Source: Pyricularia pennisetigena (Eukaryota > Ascomycota > Sordariomycetes > Magnaporthales > Pyriculariaceae). From it: a DNA stretch of 64,000 nucleotides. Where the stretch lies: positions 372,001 through 436,000 of the forward strand of contig NW_021940924.1 in assembly GCF_004337985.1 (NCBI RefSeq). Direction: 5' to 3'. The stretch's first letter is position 1. Every line of letters begins with the position of its first letter. Shown here one piece after another: positions 11,243 to 23,837 of this stretch. The position numbers and the translations under genes are program-made. The notes beneath the pieces were generated by a model that had not been told where the DNA came from, did no database searches, and worked only from the letters and a program-made list of their open reading frames with translations.

Positions 11243-12990
11243 GTGCATCAGGTTGCCGTATGCCGAGAGCATAAATGCGCAGTTACGGCCAAGTCGGTAA
11301 CTAACCATCTCAACACCCAGCATCGACACGTTACCGTGAAAAGGCGGAAACAGATTATACAGCAAGCGGGCAGGCTGGAAGCATTGGGAGAGTCGGCTGC
11401 CGATATAGCAATAATAGCTATTCCGGATTTGTATATGGCGACGGACGGCAAAAAATGTACGCGATGCGGGTATATATGGAGGACAAAACAAGATATCAAA
11501 CGGCATTCCCGGGACGAGCACGGTTGGACGAATATGCGAAAGCGCGGCGGGAAACCCGTTTTACGCGGCCGGAGGGATAGGGGAGGCGTGGGTGGACGGG
11601 GTGCATTGCCAGCGGTTCGGGCAAATTGAACCCTGCCCGGAAATACACACAGATTTGCCAGAATCAATAAACAGTTGAATCGCTTTGCCTTTTTCGTCTA
11701 TTTGCAGCTCCGACATGCAATCCGGGAGGTGAAGCTTGGCTGGCTTGGTCGGCTCGCTGAGTCGCAACAAGCGGCGCGACGCTGTCCGGAACTCTGCCCG
11801 TCGATAGGAAGACAGTGAGGAATCAGGAGAGGATGAGGATGCGCAGAGAGACGGTTGTTCTCAGGATCGTCCAAGTGGTCGAAACAGACATGACAATGAT
11901 CGGAACTATGGGCGCGAGGAAGGCGGTAGGTAGAGACAAGCCACACTCTCATCCGGGCTCTATGCCGATCCGGCATCAGCTTCCGGCCGGGTACCAGTCC
12001 GTACACTGGCCCCCCTCAAAATCGATATAGCGTAGTTTCGCAGGCCCCAAAACGCCGACTGGTCACACCCGAGCCACAAACCCTGGTTAACTTTGTTTAT
12101 TTCCACTACTTTTAAACGGAAACACTAATCACCTCCCACTCAGTTTAATTTACAAAGACACACCTCCAAAGGCCAACCCGCCGCTACTCCATCGGCGTTT
12201 CTGGTCTAGAATATGGCGTTGTTAGCACATGTGAAGGGTCCCTTGATCTGGTTCTCGGCGTTGTCAAACACCTGCTGCAGCCCGGTTGCGGCTGACCTGG
12301 AAAGGGTGATTTGGCGGGCGCAAAAGGCGTCGCGCGTGGACGTAGTAGGGGCGGCGGCGATGCATTTCATCGAGCGGCGCGAAGCGGGCAGGGAAACGAA
12401 CGAAAAGCCGTTCAACGCGGAGCAAAAGGGCCAAACGATGCAAAAATACGTCGAAACGTCGGTGACGGCGTATATGGCGCACCCACCGATTGGCTGTCGG
12501 GACTGGTGCGGAGGAAAAGGGGGAGGGGGAGGGGGAAAACGAAAGGCAGAGCCAGGGCCGGAACGGGGGACAAAGCAGCGGCATGCGCCACAAAAGTCCG
12601 GCGTACCAATTTACCGAACAGCAGCACGAGGCGTTCCGACACGTGCAGGAGGCGGCGTTTGCGATAGTGGCGGCGGAAGGGGCGGGGGGCCGGGCAATAG
12701 GCGGCTGCACGATGCGGAAACGACGGAGGCGGCGGAAGTGGATACGGATGCGTTGGAGCGGTGCGTATTAAAGTTTTTTATTGCATTGTTGGACGATAAT
12801 GGCGACAACTAATCCAAAACGCGTTATATAGCGGGTTGGCGGTCGTGGGGATCCAGCCCGGGCACGGGTGGCGCAGCGCGTTGTTATGAGGAGGTTCGGC
12901 TCAGCCACAATATTTTATTACCATATCTCCGAATCTCACTGCTACGGTACGTAACGCAGAACTTGAGCCCAGAAAAACTATCAGACGCTC
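11243..12990 (+). pseudogene. OrsD-type (DUF3505) zinc-finger protein relic
   Basis: Three separated pieces follow the order of the OrsD/DUF3505 family. The first (11243-11629) has the paired zinc-finger motif CREHKC...HLNTQH and CTRCGYIW...KRHSRDEHGW. The family's following WHxGVxCQRFF-like block appears in a shifted frame near 11585. The second (12213 on) carries AMHFIERREAGRE and KPFNAEQKGQT. The third appears in mixed frames near 12600-12900 (YQFTEQQHEAF, LERCVLKFFIALLD). G-rich slippage-prone tracts near 12510-12560 and several frame changes and stops break the frame. The namesake lies in a fungal orsellinic-acid cluster, but this family is widespread and its presence does not indicate a metabolite cluster. 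No synthase gene is nearby. Confidence 0.65.
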
Positions 12991-13480
12991 CAAACGAAAG
13001 ACGACAGTAACAGAAAACTTGTCATCCCCTCAATCGACTCTCCGGTTTCAATCGCCAGGAGAAAAGACTCCCCATGAGGCGGGCTGCGCTCGACGTCCTC
13101 CCGCAACGTCGGCGCTTGCGCTTGCGGGACTTATGCGCCGCTTGCCTTGGCCCATTCTTGAGAAGTGATATCCCAAGCCTTACGACGATCGTTATCATAA
13201 TCAATCTCTGCTCTGCGGCATTGTTAGCAAGTGGAAGTATAAATTTAGCAAGTTGACAAGGTTCAAATTACCCGCGCTTGGAGAGTTCGTGAAGATACTC
13301 AACCCAGATTGGTTGGGAAGCGGGCACCGTGATGTAGATAGCCGTCAGCTTTGAATACGCCGACCTCAGAAAGGCAAGCTTCTGTTTCGACTCGTGATTC
13401 TTGTCCCACAAGCTGCAAGCAATGTATTAGTCCAAACTACTGTAGGTCAGAGGGGAATGCTGGGTGTAAAGAGTCCTACC
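12991..13480. other. Gene-free stretch
   Basis: Nothing is supported here except that its end may contain a further exon of the neighbouring kinase-like gene (13489-13606). Confidence 0.4.
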
Positions 13481-13646
13481 TACTATTTGTGAATATTCTC
13501 CCAGATAATACTGGTAATTTCTTGGTTGGATCGCCGATTCTCAGGACTTAAAAGATTGTTTGCTGAAAACAAGTCGAACGCTTCATCCAGCAGCTTGTCA
13601 GGATCTTCAGTGCCCTGTAGGTTAGTTACACTTACGTAAAATAACG

Positions 13647-14618
13647 TTAGCTCATATACCAAATAAGGCCAAAAAGTGAGTATTTATCTGCTAACCTGGT
13701 GAAGATATTTGCCACTTCTGTTTGAAGTTCTTGTTGGCTTATTGGATGATAGTCAGGCTGCTCAACAAATGGTTCGCCGGCGTCATTTCCACCCGTGTTT
13801 ATCGTTGCTGCGGTGCCGCTGCTCTTGAGTTGGTATTTGAGCAAAGTCCAGTCGAAAACAAAGTCCTGCTGGAACATGTTGCTGTTGTACAAGTCCTGGA
13901 AAATACGACGAAGATAGCTGTAGTCAGGCTTGATTTCGGAACCAAGTGAATTCAAGTGCTGGAAATAATCGGAGAATGCATCAGGGAGATCGCGACAGAG
14001 GTCTTCGATAGAAGCTGTCGCCACCTTTGGCCAAGGTAAGCCGCCGCGGAAATAAAGTAGCATGCGGCCCAAATATTCCATGTCCTGACGTTGAGCTGAT
14101 GAGGTCAATTAGTTAGTATTACGACGCCACTGAAGAATAAAGGAGCTCCTACATGGGCCTTTGGTGCTTGAAGCGAAGCCTGTGGCATAGATCAGGTTTC
14201 CACATTTGCCAGTACCGATTCGAAAATTTTCAGGTCTGACGTCCCCGTGAAACAATGATCTTTTGTGGACAAGTTCCAGACAGGGTATGACCTGATTGGC
14301 GATAAGCAAGATCGTCTTGAGCGATAAACGACGCTTGCAAACGCCGAAGAGTTCCTGCAGACTTGGTCCAAGCATGGTGAGAGCTACTAAGCCATGCTTA
14401 GAAGTCCAGTGGACAAAAGGGATGCCGATACCACCCGTAAGAAGGTTGTAGTGACGGACCTCATGGTCAAGTTCGTGGTGCTGCGAACGTTTTATGAGTT
14501 CGACTTCCTCGCCGGTAGCTTTGTCTTTAGCGACAAAAACTGAAGTGTGGGTACCTTGAGAGATAGTTGCGCTGATTTCATAGCCTTGGTCAGCAAGTAA
14601 AGGTCCAAAGTCAGCCAT
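13647..14618 (-). CDS. Casein-kinase-1-like pseudokinase
   Basis: Exons 14618-14153 and 14095-13647 join in phase over a 57-nt intron that contains a TACTAAC branch site, giving about 304 residues. The N-lobe shows a glycine-loop remnant (ISQGTHTSVFVAKDKATGEEVELIK), and the C-lobe has HKRSLFHGDVRPENF and, after the intron, QRQDMEYLGRMLLYFRGGLPW and YSYLRRIFQDL, all diagnostic of the CK1 family. The catalytic loop has HGD for HRD. The metal-binding DFG is lost (YATGFAS), and the activation and substrate-recognition loop is almost absent, because ASSTKGP runs straight into QRQDMEYLG. It therefore probably lacks kinase activity. A third exon coding an acidic tail (13606-13489) is possible, but its phase does not match the donors I can see. 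Confidence 0.7.
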
Positions 14619-15793
14619 GGCCAGTATTTGTCGTTTTGAATATCGAGTAGACAGAGTAGAAAACGATGGTAATTGAAATCGCAGACGAAAGGTATTTGGT
14701 GCTAGGACTGGAGTTTTGCGGTAAAAGGAATGAGAATGAGGGAAAAGCAGGCAGATTCCAGTAAGCCTTTATAAATGGAGAATTGATATTAATGCCAAGA
14801 TAGTAACATCGCCATGTTATCACTTAGGAGCTATTTTTCGTGCCAATGCTTCAACAAGCTGATTATGCAACATGGCCTTCTTGCTTTTTTTACACTTCCC
14901 TGCTCGTTACTGGAATGTGACCTCAGCTATCCCGTAGTAAAGGATGGTGGTGCCTGTGCACGAATGTCACATTCGGACTCAGACCGTTACGCCGTTGCAT
15001 GGATATCGAGATATTCTCCAATAGGATCGATCCCAACAAGCAGGAGATACCGGGGTCGTCAAGACTTGGAAAAGAATGAGGCAACCAAATTGGGCGCTGT
15101 TATGAGTCAAGCTCCGGAAAGGCTGCTTCCAACCGAACATTACAACGGTGGTTGCCTTCATTTGCCATGGTTCGCCAACGCAGCTGTGCAAGGGTTCGAT
15201 TTAATTTCAGTAGCTCAATGCTGCCTTATCCCCATCCTTCGTAGTATTGCAATTAATCGACCACCAGGAAGCGGTTCCTGTGTGATGGTTGAATTACAAA
15301 TTTGGCAAGCCAGGATCAGCCCAACGCTGTGGATGTCAGAGGGGCGTGACTATCCTACTGGAGCACTCATGATGGAGAATCTTTTTCCCTTGGACCTCCT
15401 CGATATTTTCCATAACTCTTTTGAGCATGTCAAAAAGCATCGGCGGCAATGACTCCGTAACTGTAAGGGCCAACCGACGTTCTCAAAATAGCCTTCCTAC
15501 TGGAACCCCCGAAGGTATGTAGGGGAGAGCGACAATTCAATGATTGGAACTGCCCAAGGGGAAGTTGACTCGTTGGGTAAATAAACGGGTTGTTTGTTAT
15601 AACTAACACCAGCGCAATAGATGATTTCCGCCGATACCTTGGAAAAGAAGCCACTGTCTTATTTTACAGGTCAGACACAGACCCTTCAGCCGAAACCAAG
15701 ATATTACAAACTGGTGATATAATCGAGCTCTATGGAGGCGCCGGGATGCACATGAAAGAGGAGGGTGTTTTGATGATTGCGATCCGGTACAGA
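14619..15793. other. Stretch without a supported gene
   Basis: A 212-codon open frame at 14814-15452 has no recognisable motif, and part of it (15145-15200) is repeated at about 16725-16780, so it is more likely repeat DNA than a gene. Confidence 0.45.
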
Positions 15794-16066
15794 TCAGATT
15801 GAATATGAAATGCACACCAGAAAGCTTCCACCAGATACTTCGGAAGAGGCGCCGCCCCACTTAAATAACCTGGCTAAATGCAACAGAATAAGTCTGGCGA
15901 ATTTGCTCAAAGTGGGCATGGATACGCAAATGATGAACAGGTTGGCTTCGAGAATGCTGGATAAGCAAGTGTGTAGTTGGGGCTTTTTCTTGTGACAAAG
16001 CATCAAGACAATAACCCTTACCCAATAATTCTGGCACCCAGAAAGTCCTAATGGGTCTGTAGCCAA
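15794..16066 (-). pseudogene. C-terminal fragment of rhodopsin-domain protein
   Basis: The segment SILEANLFIICVSMPTLSKFA matches SILEANLFIICGSMPTLNRFA of the membrane protein at 24859-26167. Upstream, a shifted-frame piece (SGCQNYW) corresponds to that protein's FWVPELLG region. The rest is missing. It is a partial, frame-broken copy in the same orientation as the intact gene about 9 kb away. Confidence 0.6.
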
Positions 16067-16207
16067 GGCTGTGTTGGCCTTACCATCTTTTCTTCAGTTG
16101 ACAAGGCTGTCCCCAATGTGGTTGGGTGGGCAGAATGTGCTTGTCACCGGAAACAAAGGCCTCAAAAACAATGCGCCCAAAATTGCAACGGATGGCAGGA
16201 GCATTGT

Positions 16208-16635
16208 GCTTGGCTCGCACTCTCTGCATGAAAACATAATAGTAAGGGACATGTAATTTCGGGGAGGCCGAGAACAACCACTCGGGAAGGTGCAGATTCA
16301 CACAAGAACATCTCAGTTGCGTGCCGGAATGCGACGCCGAAGTCACCCTAAAGACTCCATGGAGGTAAGGACCAATAGGAGAAACCCGTCACCCTTGACC
16401 AGCATGCATATAGCGACCTGTTGGGGGTAGGCAATTACGGCGGCGAGCCCGGGTCATCAAAGTATCCCTGCAACTTGTAAGTGGGGTGTCCAGGCACTGT
16501 AGCTCCTTCTGTTTGGGTGAACACCCCATAATACCAGGTGGCAGAAATCTCGTGCTTGGCTCGCACTTTCTGCGTGGACGAAAACCGGAAACGGCAATGT
16601 AATTTTGGGGAGGCCGAGGAGAAACACTTGGGAAC
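16208..16635. repeat. Degenerate direct duplication, about 345-bp period
   Basis: A block at 16208-16290 (CTTGGCTCGCACTCTCTGC..., ending GGGGAGGCCGAG) recurs at 16553-16635 with about one change in six. It belongs to a wider family of repeats up to 17.4 kb. Confidence 0.6.
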
Positions 16636-17400
16636 ACGCCTAGCCTCTCCCCGGAAATGCTCAGCCCCAAGCAGCTGCGACAGCCAAGACTGGGTCTCGA
16701 AACCACTCAGGGTGGGTTAGGGCGTTGGTGGCTGCCATGACTTTCTATGGTTCGCCAACACAGCTGTGCAAGGATAAGGCTCAAAGTCTGTCGTCTTTCT
16801 ATAGCGCGCTACCAAAGAAGTTCGTTACATATCCGCCCAGGCTTGGATTAATCGACAAGCGGCAGTACCACTGAGATGCTGCATGACCTTGTAGGGTACA
16901 GATCGACACAAATGTATCCCGATTGAGTACCTGAACGCTACTGCAAGTCACCCATTTAGAAGGTACCATGGAGGGAAAGGCCAATAGGAACTAGCCCGCC
17001 ACACAACACACCCTCAGAGAGCTCTTCATCCTCGACTCTTCAGTCCTTCTTGCTTGAAATTGGGGGTCAATAACTTCAACCTTCTACTTTTGATCACATA
17101 CGCAAATGAATCAGATGCCTCGTAGGCAGCAACCTGTTAAAAGTAGGAGATTACGGCAGCGAGTCCGAATCCTTGTGTCTTCTATCATTGGTACTTTCCA
17201 GTCGACATCCTTGAAAAAGGCACAATTAATCACGAAGGCCTCCTGATGAGTGCATCTGCGGTCACAGGAGGATGGTTAAGAGCTTTGTACCGTGCAGTAA
17301 GTCCTGGGATGTTACCCCATAATCATCCTTCCCAAAGACTCCGTGGAGGTGAAGACCAATAGGAACGAGCCCGTAACGAAACGTCCCCTTAGAATGAACT
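16352..17400. repeat. Three dispersed copies of a CCAATAGGA-type repeat
   Basis: Similar strings occur at 16352-16396, 16965-17005 and 17336-17385, each reading roughly CTCCRTGGAGGTRARGACCA followed by ATAGGAACNAGCCCG. A weaker match is near 44408. Companion strings (ATTACGGCRGCGAGYCCG) occur at 16433 and 17150. No coding sense was found. Confidence 0.5.
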
Positions 17401-17974
17401 TCGCCTCTGATCCTTCGTCCTACATGTATGTTCTTTTAGGCATTTGCCCCATAATTGCCACGAATTGGGTTCCACATTACACCTATTATGGAGTGCTTGC
17501 TTCCCATCACACACCCACCTCCGGATGATTTCCGAGACAGGACTTTTCTTTTTTAGAATGTACCCAAAGTACCACAGTCAAAATTCAGCAAGCTTCTCGG
17601 TGGCAAACTTTTGACTGCTATACTTGTGAAGCAAGTTTGCTTGAACTGCATCGGCCTGATTCTCCGCCGGTTATAGTTTTTCTTAGCCCAAAAGACGTAA
17701 AGTTTCGATCTTTTAGCCAATCTAGAAGTAATTAGGTCCAACCCCTAGAGTATAACTAGGAGTGTAACCTATTCCACATTGTGCTACCATAAAAGCCACA
17801 AGCCCGTCGGATTTCTGAGTATCATATTGCCGCCTCGACATGAATTGCTATGAGATGTAAGTCATATATGTGCTGCTCAATCCTATCAAGACTAGTAGCA
17901 ATTCGCTAACGATCCGGGGGTCGACCTATGCAACTCAGCACCAGATACATAGGACCTCGAGCACCAGGCAGGAA
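17401..17974. other. Gene-free stretch before the C2H2 relic
   Basis: No gene or repeat of note was identified. Confidence 0.4.
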
Positions 17975-18971
17975 ATGTCACAGCAGCAGATCCAAGCCCC
18001 GCTAGGTTCTGGTCATTTGGCCGTATTCCAAAGATCTGGGCGAGCGTTGGAAACAGCCGGTGATGCATTTTCGCTGGATAGTGGCCGTAAGCGAGCAAAA
18101 CTCCATAACTCCACCGATGTAACTAGGCTTTCTGATACAGTAGCGACTTTACTAAATGCTCAAAACATTACGAGTCGAATAGAAATAAATTTCACCCAAA
18201 ACACCGCTAAATTGAGCAGTATGGGCACTCCTTGCGCATATTTCATATTGGACGAAAACCAAATTCGTCCCAACTTCAGTGAACAATCGTTATTGCCCTC
18301 GAGTGCCTGGCAGAGCCCGCGCGTTGTCACGTCTCCAAATGACGCCAATTTACCCTTTGACGCCGACGCTACCACTTGGGTCTCCGGCGGTTCGATATAC
18401 GAACAGTCTTCCCTATTAATTGCAGACTGTGCATTACCTCTTTCTTTGCCAGTTTAAACCATAGGTCCAAACCAGCCATCCTTACCCATCAAGCCGCATA
18501 CGTCTCTCACGGCAGCACCTTGCAACGTTGCAACGTACCCAATTGTGTCATCTGACCCGCAAAGCCAGATGATCTTCTTCGTTTCCCAACCTGAGCCGTA
18601 TACTCAAGAGTATCAGTCTGCATACGGGACGACAACTGTGGGACTATATCCAAATCAGGAGTGAGCTGATTCCATGTTATTTTATGATCTCTTGCAAGGC
18701 ATCAGGCTTACACTCGCGTAGTTACTTCAACCTCCGGCCACAAAACCAGGTGTATCAGCAACAGGTACCTGATTTTATAAACACAGGTCCCGGAGTGTCA
18801 GGAACTCGAAATGTAGAACAGAAAGACACATCACACAACGTCCGAGTGGTGGGAAGCCGCCCAAAACCGCAATGTTGGGATCATGGATGTAAAGGTCGCC
18901 AATTTTCGTCCCGCAGCAACCTTCTAAGGCATCAGATTAGATTTCAACCTGCCAACTCAATATGCAGCTGA
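17975..18971 (+). pseudogene. C2H2 transcription-factor-like gene with one nonsense codon
   Basis: The frame starts at MSQQQIQAP (17975) and runs to an in-frame TAA at 18455-18457. The same frame then continues (GPNQPSLPIKPHTSL..., [12 protein letters not shown]) to a donor at 18661. A 61-nt intron (18661-18721) joins in phase to [14 protein letters not shown] and ends with a C2H2 zinc finger ([21 protein letters not shown]). The finger is cut short after its first histidine, because the second His is missing before the stop at 18971. Related fungal proteins carry one or two fingers of the form C-x4-C-x3-QFSxxSNLLRH near the C-terminus. With both a nonsense codon and an incomplete finger it is most likely a pseudogene. 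Confidence 0.65.
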
Positions 18972-21900
18972 GCACGGGCTTTAATCAGAATAGTAGCTCC
19001 GGAGCATATTTCTGTCCTCACAGATAAAGATTCCCGTGGTACGGGAATTTTCCATACACGACCAGAATAGGAAATTGAGGGCTTCTGCTCAGATTCGCAA
19101 GCGGTCTAGGCACAACGCATAATGCTTTGGCTCCATTATCTTTTTGCAACAATCCCAGCCACTTCGAAGAAAGGTGGGAACGCGAGGATCGCAACCTCCT
19201 TTGTTGGTCCCAAGCTTTTCGGTTGTGATCACCAACTTTGCAACGATTAATCCCCCTGCGGCGAGGTAGCATTTGGACGGATATCAGTCACAACTCCACT
19301 TTTTCGGATCATGTCACCAACACTTCTTTTCCTGCCCAACAAGGTAACTGGTTCAACATCACCGTATGGGAGGTGTACTGCATCACCAATTTCACTCCAA
19401 TCCCGAGGCTCTGGGTCGAATGCCCATCGCCGTCATCCAGATAGCACCAGTTCAACCTCACCACAGAGACAAAATGACGTCCAGGGTTGTGATTTTACAA
19501 CATCACTTGCTGCACCTATTTACCTCACATCACCAGCATCTTGTCCCTAGAGATTGCACAACCTCCTTTTGTCAACCTCTAATGTATTCGCAGAGCAGGG
19601 CAAAGAGCCTTGCAAGTGTAAGCTGCGGACCATCGGTGACAGAATCGTCGACGGCCTACAACGGAGGCTGCTTTCAGTGGCAAACCTGATGCAATGTTGT
19701 CGTTTCTGGATGGGCCCCCAGCACGGAGCCTTTATTGCACCCTGGCCCCCTAAAACAGCAGCCGCCACCAACATTGCAACTTGGATCTGTGATGGATTCA
19801 AGGCCCCTAGATAGCCCGTCACCCACGTCTGGCTGACAAGCAACCCACCCGGACAGGGGCAGGATAATGGTGAAGTAGCTCAGGGAATGTGTGACAGGGA
19901 AAATAAGAGCAAATCTTCTTCGCCTCGCATCTGCAATTATCGGTCTCATCGGCAGTAGGCTGCTTCCCTTTAACCCCGGTCTCATCAAAACAAGTGGCTA
20001 AGATCACGGAAGAGCTTTTCACCGAACCCCTTTCTGAACCCAACTCGGGCAAGTCCTGACCTCTCGTCCGGACAGGGCTGGCGCATCAAAACAACGACCG
20101 CTTCACGGTACCTCGAGAACCTGCTGCGAATTGAGTGCGCCTAAGGTGTCTCTTTTCACTCGACCCAAGCGGTGAAGCCCTTCGGCAAGCCCCTGGTGCA
20201 ACGGTCCACCAAAACGCACAGGGTGCGTAGGCAGTACAGCCGTCCCAAAGTTGTAAACAGTCAATTCTGGTCCTCCGCTGCTTCAGCAAATTCTGCCATT
20301 TTCGTTATAATTGACGTCGGCAAGCTCCTTTCTCACAATGACAAGCAGTCTTGAACTGGCAACTATATGCCTAAGTCTGGGACTTGGGTACAGCTTTTCG
20401 GAGTGGATCTTATAATTTGCTTTGTGAAGCAGACAATAGGCCCTACCAATGTTTTCAAAAGTTCTTTCGAAAGGCAAAGTGGAAAACAATCGTTCGGCTA
20501 CTTCATATTGGGATTTGTGTATGTTTGCTACATTCTTTGGACGAACAGCTAGTTTGACGGACCGAAAACTGTTGCCCATGGTGCTTCGATATTTCTCTCG
20601 ATAAAGGTATTTGTTAGACTTCTGGTTCAAACAATACTGTATTCCGGAACGCTACTTTGTTTCGTGAGTAAACACAGTCAGAAAGTAGTTAACCAAAGGC
20701 AGTGCACCGAAAAGCGATACTTTTATTGCTGAGGTAGCAAATGTGGCCCACATAATCCGAAACCCTAACCGATGCATATTTTACGATTGGCGTTTTAACC
20801 ATGTCCAAAAGCAATGCAACCTGGGCTTGTGAAGGAGCATTCCCAACACGGCACAATCCACCAAGTTCGCGAAATTGCTGAAAGACTGGAACCTGGTCCT
20901 CGCGGGGTGTGTGGAGACGACTGAGTACCTATCTGGCTGAGATCCGGGGATAATACTGACAGGGGCTGCCCAGCTCCTGGTCCGACGGGCTTTTGAGTAC
21001 TTCCTTGTACCTGCGTCCAGCTGTGGATCGACGAAAGGGTACGCAAGTTTGGCAACGACATGGGCTTATCCGCGTTCCCCTGTAAAACCTGTGCTAACTG
21101 CTGTCACGGCCAGGGTAAGCATAGCATGGAGGCTAGTCTATTGGCACCTATCGACGAAGATTCTACTCTGAGGAGAAGAAAGGAAACAAACAAAGTTCTG
21201 AGCTTGACGCGACGTAGATAAAGGTATCACCCTGGTGGGTCGTTGGTCAGGGGTCAGGGTTAGGGTCTGGAGATCTCATGGTCCAAATGTCACAACTGCC
21301 ACAATGCGGTACGTGGTGATTGTGAAACGCGTAAACACCGGTTTTACGCGCACCGTTGGTTCGCGTGGTGGCGTTGGCTATTCAAACAACGCCTGCCTTA
21401 CAATTAATTCCTCTTCTCCTTTGCTTATCCCCAGGGTAGGGCTAGGGTCTTTTTGTAATCGGCAACATGCTGGTAATTAGGATATTTTGGACGCAGTTGC
21501 CCATAACGTTAACCACATTGTCCCAAATGAGATGGTCAGCAATAAGGGGCAGCACCTCACCCGGCGTCACTGCTCGCCTGTACAGCGACATACCGGATTG
21601 CGCCGTATTATGCAACAAATCAATCGCATATCAACACCGGAGTGCGGCCAGGGTGAGCAAGTCAAAAATAAAGGGTGTGCAGGAAATGTAGGAGACATGT
21701 AAAGCGGATTTCCTCAGAGGCCTCGACATCGGCATGCTCAGCTATTGTCCGTACGAGTCCAGGATTCTTGTTCTGAATCATCGCCTAAACTATCAGTGTT
21801 TCTCCATTCGATCACTCAGTCAAATCGTGCGGAATAAGGAAAACTATAGTTGTGCAAAAAATGAAAATTGTGCGAAGCATTACCCCAACTTGCATCTATC

Positions 21901-22049
21901 GATAGGAAGTAGGCCAACCACGATGGAGGAAATTACTACGTCATCGAAGGCCTTTGGTGAGCACGGACCACTGTGAAAGCGCCACGTCATGGAAAACCTT
22001 TCCATACGGACGAGCAGATGTTGAATGAGGAGCATCGGTAAACTTCCCA
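18972..22049. other. 3-kb gene-free stretch
   Basis: Short open frames overlap on both strands with no motif and no consistent splice structure. The only recognisable item is the LTR-like repeat at 21102-21278. Confidence 0.5.
21102..21278 (+). repeat. LTR-like repeat, copy 2
   Basis: This is the second copy of the block at 6730-6906, here on the plus strand, beginning TGTCACGGCCAGGG. Over 177 bp only a few positions differ. After GGAGATCTCA the two copies diverge, so this copy is truncated relative to the first or recombined at that point. Confidence 0.55.
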
Positions 22050-23709
22050 ATGGCGAGTATCTCTTATCCAATTGTGACGGATTTGACCGTACACTTCTCA
22101 TCAGATTCCGTTTCAACATGCGAACCGGACTCACGAATATGGCACCGCATAGAAAAAGATCTCTACTTGCATGCATCTGACCAGAGAGCATGGGTGTATA
22201 TCGCACTGGCAAATGAACAAGAGCTTGCAGCCAAAGACCTCATGGTTATGGATATTACAGTCGGTGACCCGCCCCAAAATTCCGAGTCATCATGGGAGAG
22301 ACGACCTGGCGGAATATGGGTGCGTAGGGGGGAGTTCAATGGCAAGATTGACGATTTTGTCACAGAGGTCGACGTACTTTTTGGAATGGATGCCGTCGAC
22401 CCGCGGCCAGAATGGGCTCTCATCCGATCACCAATTCAACTCAAAGGTCAGGCAGACATACCCGTTGCGAGACTTAGCATACTCCACGGTAGGGCCAAGT
22501 TGCGACCTCGGGCGGCTCTAAGAGTCAGGGATGATGGCAAATTCAGGATCGTTCAGATCTCTGACACGCACATGGTCACTGATGTTGGGCTATGTAAAGA
22601 TGCTATTGATGCGCATGGTAATCATCTACCATGGACCGAGGCTGATCCACTTACGGTTAAGTTCATTGGAGAGATTTTGGATATCGAGAAACCAGACCTC
22701 GTGATTCTGACTGGAGATCAGTTGCACCACGATATCCGCGACAGTCAATCTGCCCTCTTCAAGGTGGTTGCGCCTATTATCGAGCGTTCAATTCCGTTTG
22801 CAGCCGTTTTTGGAAATCATGATAGTGAGGGAACCCACGCATTGTCACGTAAGTAACTTATTTCATCATGGAACAGAAGCAACTCACAGCACTCTCACAA
22901 ACGGTGCCGACTTCTGGATGACTCAACCAAAGACGGCCCTGAATAATTGCTGATTTGTTGACTGGATTATAGGCACAGAACAGATGAGAATACTGGAAAG
23001 TCTGCCTTACAGCCTCTGTGAGCCAGGTCCAGACCTTGTGACTGGCATAGGCAACTTCTATCTTGAGGTCCTGGCTCCCGCGCCTTCACATCTCCCGTTA
23101 TCGACGTTGTACTGCCTAGACTCGCACGGTGGAATATCGAGCACAACACGTTATCCCGACTATACGCCCATCGATCAAAGCCAAATTGCTTGGTTCACGG
23201 ACATTGCTTTGACGCGGCGAATCGCGTGTAAGAATGGCGATGTCAACAATAACAGCTTTCACTTGTCTATAGCTTTTTTGCACATTCCTCTTCCCGAGTT
23301 CGGCGACCCTAGTCTTATCATACGCAACGGCCACAGGGGAGAACCTTCCGAAAGTCCGAGCCGCAATACCTATACCTACGACGCTTTGGCTGCAGGAGGT
23401 GTACAAGCATTAGGCTGTGGGCATGATCACGTTAACGACTTTTGCGGTCTGTTACCACTAGCCGGTACGAATGCTCACCGACTTTGGCTGTGCTATGCAG
23501 GTGGCGCTGGATTCGGAGGATATTGTTCGTATGGCAGAACGCGATTCCACCGACGGATGCGGGTATGGGAACTTAGTACGAATACTGGGAGCCTAACCAC
23601 TTGGAAGCGAGTCGAATATTGCAAAGATAGAGTTGATGAGTTGCTGCTTGTGGAAAGTGGAGCAGTAGTTGATAATTTTGGGGAAGACGACGGAGTGAAA
23701 GGCTGCTAA
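22050..23709 (+). CDS. DCR2-like calcineurin-type metallophosphoesterase
   Basis: Exons 22050-22848 and 22973-23709 join in phase over a 124-nt intron (donor GTAAGT, acceptor TATAG), giving 511 residues. The metallophosphoesterase core is complete: FRIVQISDTH (Asp172/His174), DLVILTGDQL, FAAVFGNHD, then SIAFLHIPLPEF and GCGHDHVNDF. These are the di-metal ligands of the calcineurin-like fold. The fungal/yeast DCR2 (SIA1-related) family has this arrangement with an N-terminal beta-rich extension, as here (residues 1-160). Yeast Dcr2 is a phosphatase linked to cell-cycle and unfolded-protein-response control; transfer of that role to this protein is inference. No signal peptide is evident. The gene looks intact. 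Confidence 0.85.
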
Positions 23710-23837
23710 GTGAAGTGTATCTGATATAGCTTCAGGCGCACACCCGACCATCACCAGCTGCCACAACGAGCGAGAAACACATATTTGCAACAAATTGTGA
23801 TTCTTCTAGGGCTGATTTTGTTCTGCCAAGCTATTCA

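Noticed and set aside
11243..12990. Marker of an orsellinic-acid-like metabolite cluster
   Set aside because: The OrsD-type relic is broken and no polyketide synthase, transporter or tailoring gene is nearby.
14814..15452. 212-codon hypothetical gene
   Set aside because: No motif, no splice context, and part of the sequence is repeated near 16730, which fits repeat DNA better.
20283..20630. 115-codon minus-strand open frame
   Set aside because: No recognisable family or promoter; composition like the surrounding gene-free DNA.
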